64,000 nucleotides of DNA, from positions 372,001-436,000 of the forward strand of contig CAYNTO010000001.1 of the NCBI GenBank assembly GCA_964400355.1, read 5' to 3'. The notes under the pieces are model-generated. The model saw nothing but the letters and a program-made list of their open reading frames with translations, made no database searches and was not told the DNA's origin. Numbering within the stretch: position 1 is the stretch's first letter; every line of letters starts with the position of its first letter. The position numbers and the translations under genes were made by a program. Below, piece after piece: positions 51,436-59,609 of the stretch. This DNA is from JACKAL01 sp964400355. GTDB taxonomy: Bacteria; Bdellovibrionota; Bdellovibrionia; Bdellovibrionales; JAGQZY01.

Positions 51436-52209
51436 CTATTTTAGGAACTCTTTGAGTTTTTCGGGGGGTTTTTCGTTAAGGCGATCCCGCAGGAACGCTT
51501 TTACGTCTGCGGAGGTCTGTAAGAGCTCCGCCAGCTTCTCCACATCTTTCGGGTTAAACTTTTTATCAAAAGTCATGAGCTGTTGTTCTTTTAAAAAATC
51601 GATCAGTAAAAATTGAATAAACGGAATAAAATGTTTTCCTTTTAAAGGAACGTCGCCTTCCTCAAAACCCAAGAATGCCATGCCGACCACCGAACGTTCT
51701 GGGAAATCTTTGAGCTCTTTCACGGTGAGAGGCGTGTCGAGAACGGCATCGATATCAGAAGTGTAAACCCAGCCTTTATCCAGAACGGTTTTTTTGAAGT
51801 CTTTTTCGGAAATAACTTCTTTGCTAAAATCATGAAGAACATTCACCGGGACTACCGGATGCATTTCGGGTGCGATGGTGCACAACACAAACATATCATG
51901 ATGTTGATCGACAGCATGCATGTTCCCATTGGGCGCGATAAATACCGGCACGCCTTCGTTCACCTCATCGGTCACATCATCGAGAAGAGTTTTGTACTCT
52001 TTCTTTGAAAATGTCTGCCAATCTTGTTCGGGATTGAGTTTGGCTTTGAGTTGGGCTTTGTAGAACGCGTACTTGTAACCCGCGCCCAGCTGTCCGGTGC
52101 GAATGATCGAAAGAGGAACTGTGGCAGTGGCCACTGTCGAAGTTTCAGAAATCGTGCTCATAGAGTTGGCCACCATCACAAAGTTGAGGAGTACGAAGAG
52201 TATGTTCAT
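51436..52209 (-). CDS. Secreted ParB-like domain protein
   Basis: A 257-residue exported protein with signal peptide MNILFVLLNFVMVANS (cut site likely near residue 17-20). Residues 85-115 hold GVPVFIAPNGNMHAVDQHHD, the pattern of the ParBc_2 family of ParB-like folds (V-x-x-x-P-x-G-x-x-x-x-x-D-x-H-H), followed by Cys (FVLCTIAP). In this family the domain has been suggested to be a nuclease fold, without proof. The rest is Lys/Glu-rich and helical. It is convergent with transketolase. Function unknown; export of a ParB-like fold is odd. Confidence 0.75.
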   Translation of the reverse strand: MNILFVLLNFVMVANSMSTISETSTVATATVPLSIIRTGQLGAGYKYAFYKAQLKAKLNPEQDWQTFSKKEYKTLLDDVTDEVNEGVPVFIAPNGNMHAVDQHHDMFVLCTIAPEMHPVVPVNVLHDFSKEVISEKDFKKTVLDKGWVYTSDIDAVLDTPLTVKELKDFPERSVVGMAFLGFEEGDVPLKGKHFIPFIQFLLIDFLKEQQLMTFDKKFNPKDVEKLAELLQTSADVKAFLRDRLNEKPPEKLKEFLK

Positions 52210-52307
52210 ATTCCGAGGCTAGCATAGCGATGCCGGAGGATTCATGCAAGAAATCGCGCCGGAATAAGCACGCGATGAAAACTTAACCATACCCCGACAC
52301 TGTAAAT

Positions 52308-52332
52308 AAAAAAGACGATCATTCTGATCGTC
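52308..52332 (-). terminator. Rho-independent terminator
   Basis: GACGATC/GATCGTC (52314-52320 and 52326-52332) with a 5-base loop, extended by AAA/TTT; an A run at 52308-52313 gives the T tract on the minus strand. It ends tatA transcripts, about 65 bases behind the tatA stop. Confidence 0.8.
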
Positions 52333-52363
52333 TTTCGAGGAAAGTGTCCGCTTATGTCGCGGC

Positions 52364-52392
52364 GCTAGACTAAAAGGTGCCTGGCACCTTTT
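52364..52392 (-). repeat. GGTGCC repeat, copy 3
   Basis: On the minus strand: AAAA, GGTGCCAGGCACC, TTTTAGTCTAGC. It lies four bases behind the tatA stop, so it is also a possible first terminator of tatA (T4 only). It agrees with copies at 18019 and 23287. Confidence 0.8.
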
Positions 52393-52396
52393 CGAA

Positions 52397-52633
52397 TTAG
52401 ACTTTTTCTTTTTTAGTTTGTTTTTTGCGGATGATTTCTTCGCGTTCCGCTTCGGCCAGTTTTTCTTTTGCCGAATGAGTCACATCGATTTCATCGTCGT
52501 CTTCGCCCGACATGCCTTTTTTGAAACCGCGAATAGCATCGCCTAAGCCGCGACCCAACTGAGGAAGTTTTGCGGGACCGAGAACAAAAATAATTAAGAC
52601 CACTGCAACTATTAAAATATGTGAACCGCTCAT
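52397..52633 (-). CDS. tatA: Twin-arginine translocase subunit TatA
   Basis: A 78-residue protein with one short N-terminal transmembrane helix (MSGSHILIVAVVLIIFVLGP), the hinge FGPxKLPxLGRGLG-type sequence (VLGPAKLPQLGRGLGDAIRG), an amphipathic helix and a charged tail (KEKLAEAEREEIIRKKQTKK). All as in TatA. TatA forms the pore of the Tat export system for folded proteins. No tatB or tatC is nearby. Confidence 0.95.
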   Translation of the reverse strand: MSGSHILIVAVVLIIFVLGPAKLPQLGRGLGDAIRGFKKGMSGEDDDEIDVTHSAKEKLAEAEREEIIRKKQTKKEKV

Positions 52634-52777
52634 ATGTACCTCTCAATTTGCCTGCTATTTCAGGCCATTACTTATCGGCGTGACTATAACTGATCTTAAG
52701 GGTGGTGTCCAATACCCATACCCCGCGTTTGGCAGCGTGAATGACGCAATTCTCAACCACCAGGTGCTTACCACCTT

Positions 52778-53905
52778 TTATTTGGCCAGGACTTTAGACC
52801 AATGGGTGAGCATGAGGGGATGGAGATGGTGGTAGGTGGTGGCGAGCAGAAGCGCTAAGGGGAAGGCGCGGTTGTTGACCAGGTGATCGCGGTGGCGAGC
52901 CCGCAACTTTAGTGGATCGCCGTATTTTATGAGTTGGCGCACCAAATTGATGGTTTGTTCGAAGAGCTCGAACTCGTTGCGATGCATGCCGAGCTCAGTG
53001 CGAATAAAATCCATAAATCCGTCGTCGAACTTTGTCGAAAGAGTGGTGCACCAGTCGGGACTGTTGGCGCACAGGTAGGCATAGAGGAGCACTGTATAGA
53101 GATCCGATGGTTCACACTCGCGGCCGACGGCCTCGAGACCGACGCCGAGGATATTGATAAAATCATTGGAGATTGCCGGATCGAGGAGTGTTTGTGCCAA
53201 GCGAGGAGCGATGGCGGGCATGATTCCCAAATCGGTCCCTTCCAGCAAACACAGTTGCGGCGAGGGCAAGCGCAAAATTTTTATGATCTCTTCGCGCACG
53301 CGGGGTAAGACGGCCGTTTTTAATAAATCGGCACGCTCCTTCATTCCCTGGCGCAACGTCGGCTCAATCTGAAAGCCGGTGCGGTGGGCGAGTCTGAGAG
53401 CGCGCAACATGCGAATTGGATCCTGGTCGATGCGCTCGATGGGATCGCCAATCATGCGGATCATGCGCTTTTCGATATCTTCTAACCCATGCGTGTAATC
53501 GATGACTTCATTTTTAGAGGGATCGTAGAACAATCCGTTGATTGTGAAATCGCGACGAAGAGCATCTTCTTTGGGTTCACCGTAAATGTTTTCATCGACG
53601 GCTTCCGGGTTTTCTTCGGTGGCATAAGCGGCCGCACGGAAGGTGGCAATTTCGTACTGTTCATTGTAACGGCGAACGAGAACCAATCGAAAGCGACGAC
53701 CGATAATAAACGAAGGGCGAATGATTTTTTGCACTTGCTCGGGTCGTGCCATTGTGACTATATCGAAGTCTTTCGGGATGATGCCGACCAGAAGATCCCT
53801 AACGCATCCGCCCACAAGGTACGTTTTAAAATTATTTTTTTGGAGTCGAGTCACGATATCCAGCGCTACGGGATCGATATTCTCGGGGGTCAACGATGGT
53901 TTCAC
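52778..53905 (-). CDS. pcnB: Poly(A) polymerase (PcnB-type nucleotidyltransferase)
   Basis: A 375-residue class II nucleotidyltransferase. Signature: LVGGCVRDLLVGIIPKDFDI near residue 37 (GGxVRD...DxD), SFIIGRRFRLVLVRR near residue 65, RRDFTINGLFYDP near residue 113, then IEKRMIRMIGDPIERIDQDP and RMLRALRLA. The IGRRFRLV and IGDP blocks match bacterial poly(A) polymerase better than tRNA CCA enzyme. It adds A tails to RNA to promote decay. The start is a GTG at 53905 and only 25 bases separate it from the divergent esterase gene. The C-terminal part is shorter than in E. coli PcnB. Confidence 0.85.
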   Translation of the reverse strand: MKPSLTPENIDPVALDIVTRLQKNNFKTYLVGGCVRDLLVGIIPKDFDIVTMARPEQVQKIIRPSFIIGRRFRLVLVRRYNEQYEIATFRAAAYATEENPEAVDENIYGEPKEDALRRDFTINGLFYDPSKNEVIDYTHGLEDIEKRMIRMIGDPIERIDQDPIRMLRALRLAHRTGFQIEPTLRQGMKERADLLKTAVLPRVREEIIKILRLPSPQLCLLEGTDLGIMPAIAPRLAQTLLDPAISNDFINILGVGLEAVGRECEPSDLYTVLLYAYLCANSPDWCTTLSTKFDDGFMDFIRTELGMHRNEFELFEQTINLVRQLIKYGDPLKLRARHRDHLVNNRAFPLALLLATTYHHLHPLMLTHWSKVLAK

Positions 53906-53930
53906 GTGTGCTCGCCTCAGATGGTTAAAA

Positions 53931-54725
53931 ATGTCGCAACTCAGTCTGTTTAACTACCAAATACTCGGAGATGCTGCAAATCCAAAGCTTGTATTTTTAC
54001 ACGGGATAATGGGATTTGCCAGCAATTGGAGAAGTATCGCTCGCCAATTCGAGGACCGCTTCCAAATTCTACTCTTTGATCAGCGCGGACATGGAAAATC
54101 TTTCCATCCGTCCACGGGTTATGGCGCCAGCGACTATGCCGGAGATCTTATCCAAATTCTCAACGCCCTTCAGTGGGATCAATGCTCACTGGTTGGGCAC
54201 TCGATGGGTGGGCGGGTGGCCGTACAAACCGCCAGTATGGCTCCCCAACGTGTGCACAAGCTCGTGGTGGTCGATGTGGGTCCTCAACTGGATATGCAAT
54301 CGATGCTGGTGGTGGAAGAGCAACTCAAAAGTGTTCCCACGCCATTTGCGGATCGCAATGAAGCACGCGATTTTTTTGATACTGTTTTTCTCGAACGCTA
54401 CAAGAGCGAGATGCTCAAACAATTTTTTTACGCCAATCTGGAGGAAAAAGCCGACGGCACCTTCGGTTGGAAGTTTTCGAAGAACGCTATTTTAGAATCG
54501 CTGTGGAAGGCGCGCACACTGGATCAAACGCAACAATTTGCCGATTTGCCAATGCCCACCTTGCTCATGCGCGGTGAATATTCCAGCCATTTGCCGCAGG
54601 ATATGTTCGATGATGTCTTGGCACGAAACCCCTTGATTCAGGGGACTGTGATCAAGGGCGCCGGGCACTGGGTCCATGCGGAAAAGCCAGAACTCGTGCG
54701 CGAAGAGCTCGATCGTTTTTTATAG
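53931..54725 (+). CDS. Alpha/beta hydrolase (YbfF-like esterase)
   Basis: A 264-residue serine hydrolase. Elements: LVFLHGIMGFASNWRSIARQ near residue 20, LLFDQRGHGKSFHP near residue 45, nucleophile SLVGHSMGGRVA near residue 88, VVVDVGPQ near residue 115, MRGEYSSHLP near residue 217 (Asp side chain not obvious) and the His in GAGHWVHAEKPE near residue 245. Similar to the YbfF esterase group. Upstream in-frame sequence back to 53721 overlaps pcnB and is not translated in my view. Ribosome binding site is weak. Divergent from pcnB, 25 bases apart. Confidence 0.88.
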   Translation: MSQLSLFNYQILGDAANPKLVFLHGIMGFASNWRSIARQFEDRFQILLFDQRGHGKSFHPSTGYGASDYAGDLIQILNALQWDQCSLVGHSMGGRVAVQTASMAPQRVHKLVVVDVGPQLDMQSMLVVEEQLKSVPTPFADRNEARDFFDTVFLERYKSEMLKQFFYANLEEKADGTFGWKFSKNAILESLWKARTLDQTQQFADLPMPTLLMRGEYSSHLPQDMFDDVLARNPLIQGTVIKGAGHWVHAEKPELVREELDRFL

Positions 54726-54864
54726 GCGTGCTGCAAATTGCATCAGATACGATGTGAGGGCATTTGACTCCCGACTCAACGCTTGGCAAATGACGGGAGC
54801 CGGTGTTAGATTTTGGGCTTTTAAGAGGGAAAAATCCCTCACTATAGTGACAGAAGGAAAGAGT

Positions 54865-56595
54865 GTGGAAACAGAAATGACAGATAGCAACAAAACTTTC
54901 GCGGACTTTAATCTCCACCCGCAGTTGCAACAGGCGATTAACGATTTAGGATACACGACACCCTCGGCGATACAGCAAAAGTGCCTGCCCCTCGTACAGC
55001 GCGGTCAGGATGTGGCCGGTCTCGCACAAACCGGGACGGGAAAAACCGCAGCGTTTTTAATTCCCCTGATGGATCGTATTCTAAAGGCGAACTCGGAAAA
55101 CGAAGACGACAAAGCCAACGCGTTTTTAGACTGGCAGTCGAGCAATTTTATTATGGTCCTTGTGCCGACGCGCGAACTGGTCGGCCAAGTTCTCGAGAAC
55201 TTCCAAACTCTCGCCAAGCACACCAACATGACCGGCGTCTTTTTGTATGGGGGTGTGGGCTACGATGAACAAAAAGCGTCTCTCGCCAAACCGTTTCAAT
55301 TTTTGATTGCAACTCCCGGCCGCTTGATCGACCTGTACAAAGAAGGCTTTGTCGATTTTAAAAATGTGCGTGGCCTTGTGCTCGACGAAGCGGATCGCAT
55401 GTTCGACATGGGCTTTCAACAAGACGTCAATTTTGTATTGCAGCGTGTACCGCAAGATCGCCAGCTTCTCATGTTTAGCGCCACCTTGAACTTCGCCGTC
55501 ACTGAAATGGCTTACCAGGCGCACTCCAATCCGGTGCAAGTGGATGTGAGTCGCGACAAAGTGACCACCGAGAACATCGAAGACATGATTCTCCATGTGG
55601 GTCGCCATGATAAACCAAAATTTTTACTCTCTATTCTCAAAAAGTTCGAACCCAAACAAATCATCGTGTTCAGCAATTTTAAGAACAACATTCCGCGCAT
55701 CGCTCAGTTTCTCAACGACAACGGATATCCCGCGCTTGGAATTTCGAGCCTCATGACTCAGGCGCAGCGCAACCGCGTGATCGAGAGCTTTAAAGGTGAC
55801 AACAAACACAACATTATGGTGGCGACTGATGTGGCCGCGCGCGGTCTCGATATCAAAGGCGTGGATCTCGTCATCAACTATGAACTTCCCGACGATGCGG
55901 AAAACTATGTGCATCGCATAGGGCGCACGGGTCGCGCCGAGCAAAAAGGCCGTGCCTTTAGTTTTGTCTCCGATAAAGACGTGGAAGCTTTAGGTCGCAT
56001 TCAAGACTATCTCAAAGAAAAATTAGAGACTCTGTGGATAGAGGATTCAGAACTGGTCACCGATTTTAAAGCGATGCCTCCAGATGAGTATCGTAAATTC
56101 AACGGAACAAGTCCAGCGGGACGTGGTGGTGATCGCAATGGTCGCGGCGGAAGTCGCGGTGGACCGCGCGACAACAAACGCGGCGGTAGCGGTGGTCGTG
56201 ATCGCAAACGCGATGATAGACCCCGTGAGGATCGCCCACCTCGTGAAGACCGCGGACCGCGCGCCGATCGCCCTCCGCGAACGGATGCACCACGCGCTGG
56301 TGGATCAGCATCGGGTGGCACGGCAACAGATAGAGTGCATCGCGACCGTCGCACCGGTCGTCACTCGAGCCAAAAAGATTCTCGCAACGAACGCGGGAGT
56401 CAACCAGGCACGGGCGGTGGACCACGGCGCGACGCCAATCGCGATGGCGGACGCGACAACAATCGCAATCGCCCACGCAATAACAAAAACAATCGTTCTC
56501 GTAACCCGCAACAGCGTTCGTCGGCTCCAGCTAAAAAGCCTTCGATCATCGGAAAGCTTACGTCCTCCGTGAAGAAGCTCTTCGGTAAGAAATAA
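54865..56595 (+). CDS. DEAD-box RNA helicase with long basic C-terminal tail
   Basis: A 576-residue ATP-dependent RNA helicase. Motifs in order: Q motif (FADFNLHPQLQQAI region with TTPSAIQQKCLPLV), I AQTGTGKT near residue 51, Ia PTREL, Ib TPGR, II LDEADRMFD near residue 172, III SAT, V TDVAARGLDIKGVD, VI HRIGRTGRAEQKGR. From about residue 425 the tail is rich in Arg, Gly, Asp, Asn and Ser (GRGGDRNGRGGSRGGPRDNK and onward), about 140 residues, likely disordered RNA-binding. GTG start at 54865 with AGGAA upstream; ATG 54877 is also possible. The stop overlaps the next ATG (TAATG). Confidence 0.96.
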   Translation: METEMTDSNKTFADFNLHPQLQQAINDLGYTTPSAIQQKCLPLVQRGQDVAGLAQTGTGKTAAFLIPLMDRILKANSENEDDKANAFLDWQSSNFIMVLVPTRELVGQVLENFQTLAKHTNMTGVFLYGGVGYDEQKASLAKPFQFLIATPGRLIDLYKEGFVDFKNVRGLVLDEADRMFDMGFQQDVNFVLQRVPQDRQLLMFSATLNFAVTEMAYQAHSNPVQVDVSRDKVTTENIEDMILHVGRHDKPKFLLSILKKFEPKQIIVFSNFKNNIPRIAQFLNDNGYPALGISSLMTQAQRNRVIESFKGDNKHNIMVATDVAARGLDIKGVDLVINYELPDDAENYVHRIGRTGRAEQKGRAFSFVSDKDVEALGRIQDYLKEKLETLWIEDSELVTDFKAMPPDEYRKFNGTSPAGRGGDRNGRGGSRGGPRDNKRGGSGGRDRKRDDRPREDRPPREDRGPRADRPPRTDAPRAGGSASGGTATDRVHRDRRTGRHSSQKDSRNERGSQPGTGGGPRRDANRDGGRDNNRNRPRNNKNNRSRNPQQRSSAPAKKPSIIGKLTSSVKKLFGKK

Positions 56596-57344
56596 TGGCA
56601 AAGGACAACGGCGCCGGAAATATTCGTGACAAGAGCCTTCGGTTTTATCCCAAGGCTCTTTTTGTATTCACGTTCGGTCTCTTGATCACGCTTGCGGATG
56701 TGGTGTATTGGCAATCCGCGCGCCCGCTCTTAATGAATCTCCTGGTGGTGGGCAGCGCAATGTTCATCAGTTTTGCGATCTTTCTCGGGTTCTTAAAGCG
56801 TGTGAACGCCGCCAAGCTTGCGGTTTACGTGCTGCTTCTTTTTTTAATTGTGGGCGCGCTCGGAGTGACTCAACGGCCACTGCAGCAACAGGGTGTTCTC
56901 TACGCACACATAGCCATCCATCTTATTGCCATTGTGCTTTTGATTTTTAATCGAGAGCAGGCGCGGGAGTACTTTAAAAATAAAGGTCTCAATACGTGGT
57001 GGAAAGTGGCTTACGGAATTGTGTTTGTACTGATCACCGTCACCACCATTGCCGGCGTTACCTATCAAAAATACCTTCAGGCGGAAAGCAAAGCTATCGC
57101 TGGGGGTCTTGAGACCAGTTTGGTGATGGAGGGCGACGCTAGCCCGGCGGCTGTGGCCACCTGTAAAGAGAAGTACAAAGAGGCATCTGTCGACCTTAAC
57201 GAAGACCAGCTCCAACGCTTTTGCACCTGTGTCGTCCTCAATGTGGAGGTCATGATGAAAAATACAGATCCCACCAAATCTACTAGCGGCCTGCTTAGCC
57301 AGTACATGGCTATTGGCGACGCTTGCATGGCCCGCATTCGCTAG
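56595..57344 (+). CDS. Membrane protein of unknown function
   Basis: A 249-residue protein with five hydrophobic helices in the first 165 residues (ALFVFTFGLLITLADVVYW, LLMNLLVVGSAMFISFAIFL and others) and a soluble tail with three Cys residues (AVATCKEKYKE and RFCTCVVLN). The first ATG overlaps the helicase stop by one base, so it is translated after it. A CxC near the tail might bind metal or form a disulfide. Not recognised as a family. Long hairpin element 3 begins 51 bases after its stop. Confidence 0.75.
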   Translation: MAKDNGAGNIRDKSLRFYPKALFVFTFGLLITLADVVYWQSARPLLMNLLVVGSAMFISFAIFLGFLKRVNAAKLAVYVLLLFLIVGALGVTQRPLQQQGVLYAHIAIHLIAIVLLIFNREQAREYFKNKGLNTWWKVAYGIVFVLITVTTIAGVTYQKYLQAESKAIAGGLETSLVMEGDASPAAVATCKEKYKEASVDLNEDQLQRFCTCVVLNVEVMMKNTDPTKSTSGLLSQYMAIGDACMARIR

Positions 57345-57736
57345 AACATTCCACGCTGAATGTGTGCGCACCCTTGGGTTTCTTTAGTGCGCCATGCGAG
57401 TCTTTGGTTCGAGATTTGCTCTATTTGCTTTTTGAGCGGACGGCCATCCATGGCCTGCGCCGCCGTCGCCCTTGGCGATCGCGTCCCACTCGGCGGAGCC
57501 CGCTCAAAAAACAAATAGAGCAAATCTCGAACCAAAGACTCGCATTCATTTTGGTGGGTGGGTTTGGATCAGCACGGAAGGTGATGAGTCCTGTATACAT
57601 AGAGATGGGCAGTTGCGATGCGGCGCATCTGGTCCATTTGTGAGGCTCGGGGTGTTTTTTACAATTATTTTTCAAATTTGAATCCGAATTGGTGAAACCT
57701 GCATCTAATAGGTAAAAGGAACATTCGGAGGAACAT
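57345..57736. other. Intergenic region holding hairpin element 3
   Basis: A 392-base gap between plus-strand genes. It holds long hairpin element 3 (57395-57544). The stretch to 57736 contains the presumed promoter of the downstream three-gene module, but no clear box is visible. The gene at 57737 has a GGAGGAAC ribosome binding site. Confidence 0.65.
57395..57544. repeat. Long hairpin element 3 (45-base arms, 60-base core)
   Basis: Left arm 57395-57439 and right arm 57500-57544 are reverse complements with a single mismatch (C against T, a G-U pair in RNA). The core 57440-57499 holds GGCC-ATCCAT-GGCC, TCGCC-CTT-GGCGA, GATCGCGTCCC and CTC-GGCG-GAG, in the same order as the core of element 2. 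See findings. Confidence 0.95.
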
Positions 57737-58669
57737 ATGAAAGAACTATTTAAGAAGACGATGGCTACAGTGAGTTTTGCCCTGGTTGTGTGTATGCACA
57801 TGTATTTTGTGCTGCTTGTAGGCACTAAGCCTGCACTGGCTGCAACAGAGGCGACGGACAAGGCTGCAGGAACTGTACAGAGCAGTCCAGCTGCGGTGAA
57901 CGTACAAGCTAGCGGAAACACCACTGCAGACGCTTCCAATAACGAAAACGTAAAAGTCCAGGTCGACGAAACAGGTGTCGCTGTCACGACAGGCGACGAC
58001 AGTGCAGACAACGATTCCACCGGCGACGGTGAGGATGATGATAAGTTTTCTATTAGTATCCATGGCAAAGACGGTATCGTTGTTCAAGGCCGGGGAGCGG
58101 AGAAGATCGCGGCGAAACTTAAAAAATTAGAAAAACTCAACAAGCTGGGCGAAGACTTCGACGACGAAGACTCTGACCGTGCCATGGTTCTCAGTGCTTC
58201 GGATACATTCAGTCGCACGCTCGAAAATGTGCTTGTGCCGATCGCGATCTTTTTGATCGCCTTTGGATTTGCGTGCTACGTGGTTTATAGCAAAACAAAA
58301 ACGCGCAAAGAAACTTTGGACACCATCCGTATTCTCGCGCAGAACAATCAACCGATTCCACCAGAATTACTTGGGCAAATGAGCACCGGCATGGATCAAA
58401 TCCTTGGCAAAAACGCCTGGGGCAAATCGTACGATGTGAATTCACTGCAAGGTATTAAATATGTATTCATCGGTCTCGGCATCGCAGGTTTCTTGATTCT
58501 TATCGATCGCGGTTGGGTGGGGACAGCATTAGGCTTTATCTTTATCGTGATTGGGGCGTTTCATCTGGTAAAATCCCAGCTGATTCAAAAACAGCAGGAA
58601 TTAAAGAAATCCGAAGTTCCAGCAGCGCCTGTAGCCACTCCGAACACAAACACTCCGAGCATTCCGTAA
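57737..58669 (+). CDS. Membrane protein of the DUF6249 type, first gene of a sigma factor module
   Basis: A 310-residue protein with a signal peptide-like N-terminus (MATVSFALVVCMHMYFVLLV, end near ALA), an acidic Asp/Ser/Thr/Gly-rich exported region (residues 35-140, with GDDSADNDSTGDGEDDDKFS), then three or four transmembrane segments (residues 165-187, 250-290) around a cytoplasmic loop holding RKETLDTIRILAQNNQPIPP. The segment ...NNQPIPPELL is a DUF6249 feature, a family often next to ECF sigma factors. The very acidic exported part suggests a ligand- or ion-sensing domain (inference). The gene has a GGAGGAACAT site and lies 16 bases before the sigma factor. Confidence 0.75.
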   Translation: MKELFKKTMATVSFALVVCMHMYFVLLVGTKPALAATEATDKAAGTVQSSPAAVNVQASGNTTADASNNENVKVQVDETGVAVTTGDDSADNDSTGDGEDDDKFSISIHGKDGIVVQGRGAEKIAAKLKKLEKLNKLGEDFDDEDSDRAMVLSASDTFSRTLENVLVPIAIFLIAFGFACYVVYSKTKTRKETLDTIRILAQNNQPIPPELLGQMSTGMDQILGKNAWGKSYDVNSLQGIKYVFIGLGIAGFLILIDRGWVGTALGFIFIVIGAFHLVKSQLIQKQQELKKSEVPAAPVATPNTNTPSIP

Positions 58670-58685
58670 GCGGATCGAGGCGAAA

Positions 58686-59210
58686 ATGTCTGAGGACTCT
58701 GAGCTCCTACTGAGAATCGTCGCTGCAGACGATCGAAAAGCCTTCGAGGCGATTCTCAGAAAATATCAATCTCCTATCCGAGCGTTCTTCCGAAAAATGT
58801 GCGGGGGAGATGGAGAGCTTGCCGACGACCTTTCGCAGGAGACGTTTTTAAAAGCCTATCGTGGAATTCGTTCCTACAACCATCAGGCCAAGTTTCTCAC
58901 TTGGCTTTATGCGATCGCTAAAAACACCTACTTTGAACATTTGCGCCGTGGTGAAAAATTCGAAGAGTGGGCCGAAGATGACACTGCAGCGACGTCCACC
59001 ACAGATTCCCGTTTGGACATCGCCAAGTGTATGCTACAATTGCAACCAGAGGAACGATTAGTGCTCACGTTGGCGTACAGCGAGGGCTTGTCGCAAACGG
59101 AAGTGGCTGAACTTTTAGAGATGCCGCTAGGTACGGTGAAAACCCATACCCTGCGCGCCAAAGAAAAATTAAAAGCCCTTTTGCAACCTTACCAAGAGAG
59201 ATCCGTATGA
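58686..59210 (+). CDS. ECF-type RNA polymerase sigma factor
   Basis: A 174-residue extracytoplasmic-function sigma factor. Region 2 is in the first 90 residues (FEAILRKYQSPIRAFFRKMC, then DDLSQETFLKAYRGIRSYNH and KFLTWLYAIAKNTYFEHLRR). Region 4 is near residues 115-165 (LQPEERLVLTLAYSEGLSQT and AELLEMPLGTVKTHTLRAKE), with the helix-turn-helix that reads the -35 box. It lies between two membrane proteins. Its stop overlaps the next start by four bases (ATGA). The target promoters are unknown. Confidence 0.95.
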   Translation: MSEDSELLLRIVAADDRKAFEAILRKYQSPIRAFFRKMCGGDGELADDLSQETFLKAYRGIRSYNHQAKFLTWLYAIAKNTYFEHLRRGEKFEEWAEDDTAATSTTDSRLDIAKCMLQLQPEERLVLTLAYSEGLSQTEVAELLEMPLGTVKTHTLRAKEKLKALLQPYQERSV

Positions 59211-59566
59211 TGAACGATCAAGAACTCGATAACTTATTGAATGATTTTTTATCCTCGAGCGATGTGCCAGCCGACAAGGCCTCGAACGATACGTTCGTTC
59301 AGAGCGTGATGGTCTCTCTGCCGCGTGAATCCAAGCTGGTGTGGATTCGCGATGCTGTTCCTGCGGCTCTGTTGTTTGTTGCGATGCTTGCCGTGTGGAA
59401 GATAAAAATTCTCACACCGGCGGCGCTGTGGTCATTGAGCACGCACGGCCTTAGCTATTTGCAAAGCCAATGGCACATGCTTTCGCCAACGTCGGTGATG
59501 GCCCTTTTTGGTGGAGCGCTACTCTTGCTCTGCTACTACACCTACGAGACCATCTCCGAGATCTAA
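59207..59566 (+). CDS. Small membrane protein, candidate anti-sigma factor
   Basis: A 119-residue protein translated in overlap with the sigma gene. The N-terminal 45 residues are acidic and cytoplasmic in type (MMNDQELDNLLNDFLSSSDV), followed by two transmembrane helices (residues 47-65 and 95-113). The gene order and small size fit an anti-sigma factor, though no ZAS zinc motif (HxxxCxxC) is present. So it is a new or divergent type, or a membrane co-factor. Regulation by membrane stress is inferred. Confidence 0.7.
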   Translation: MMNDQELDNLLNDFLSSSDVPADKASNDTFVQSVMVSLPRESKLVWIRDAVPAALLFVAMLAVWKIKILTPAALWSLSTHGLSYLQSQWHMLSPTSVMALFGGALLLLCYYTYETISEI

Positions 59567-59609
59567 AACCAAAGTTTCAGCGTGTGGAGAGCGTCTCGCG
59601 TGGTGTTGA

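Noticed and set aside
56007..56601. Open frames opposite and shifted to the Arg/Gly-rich tail of the helicase
   Set aside because: Low-complexity GC-rich coding sequence gives long open frames in all phases; only the helicase frame continues a known domain.
18508..57544. CRISPR or retron explanation for the three hairpins
   Set aside because: There are no direct repeats with regular spacers, no cas genes and no reverse transcriptase in the window.
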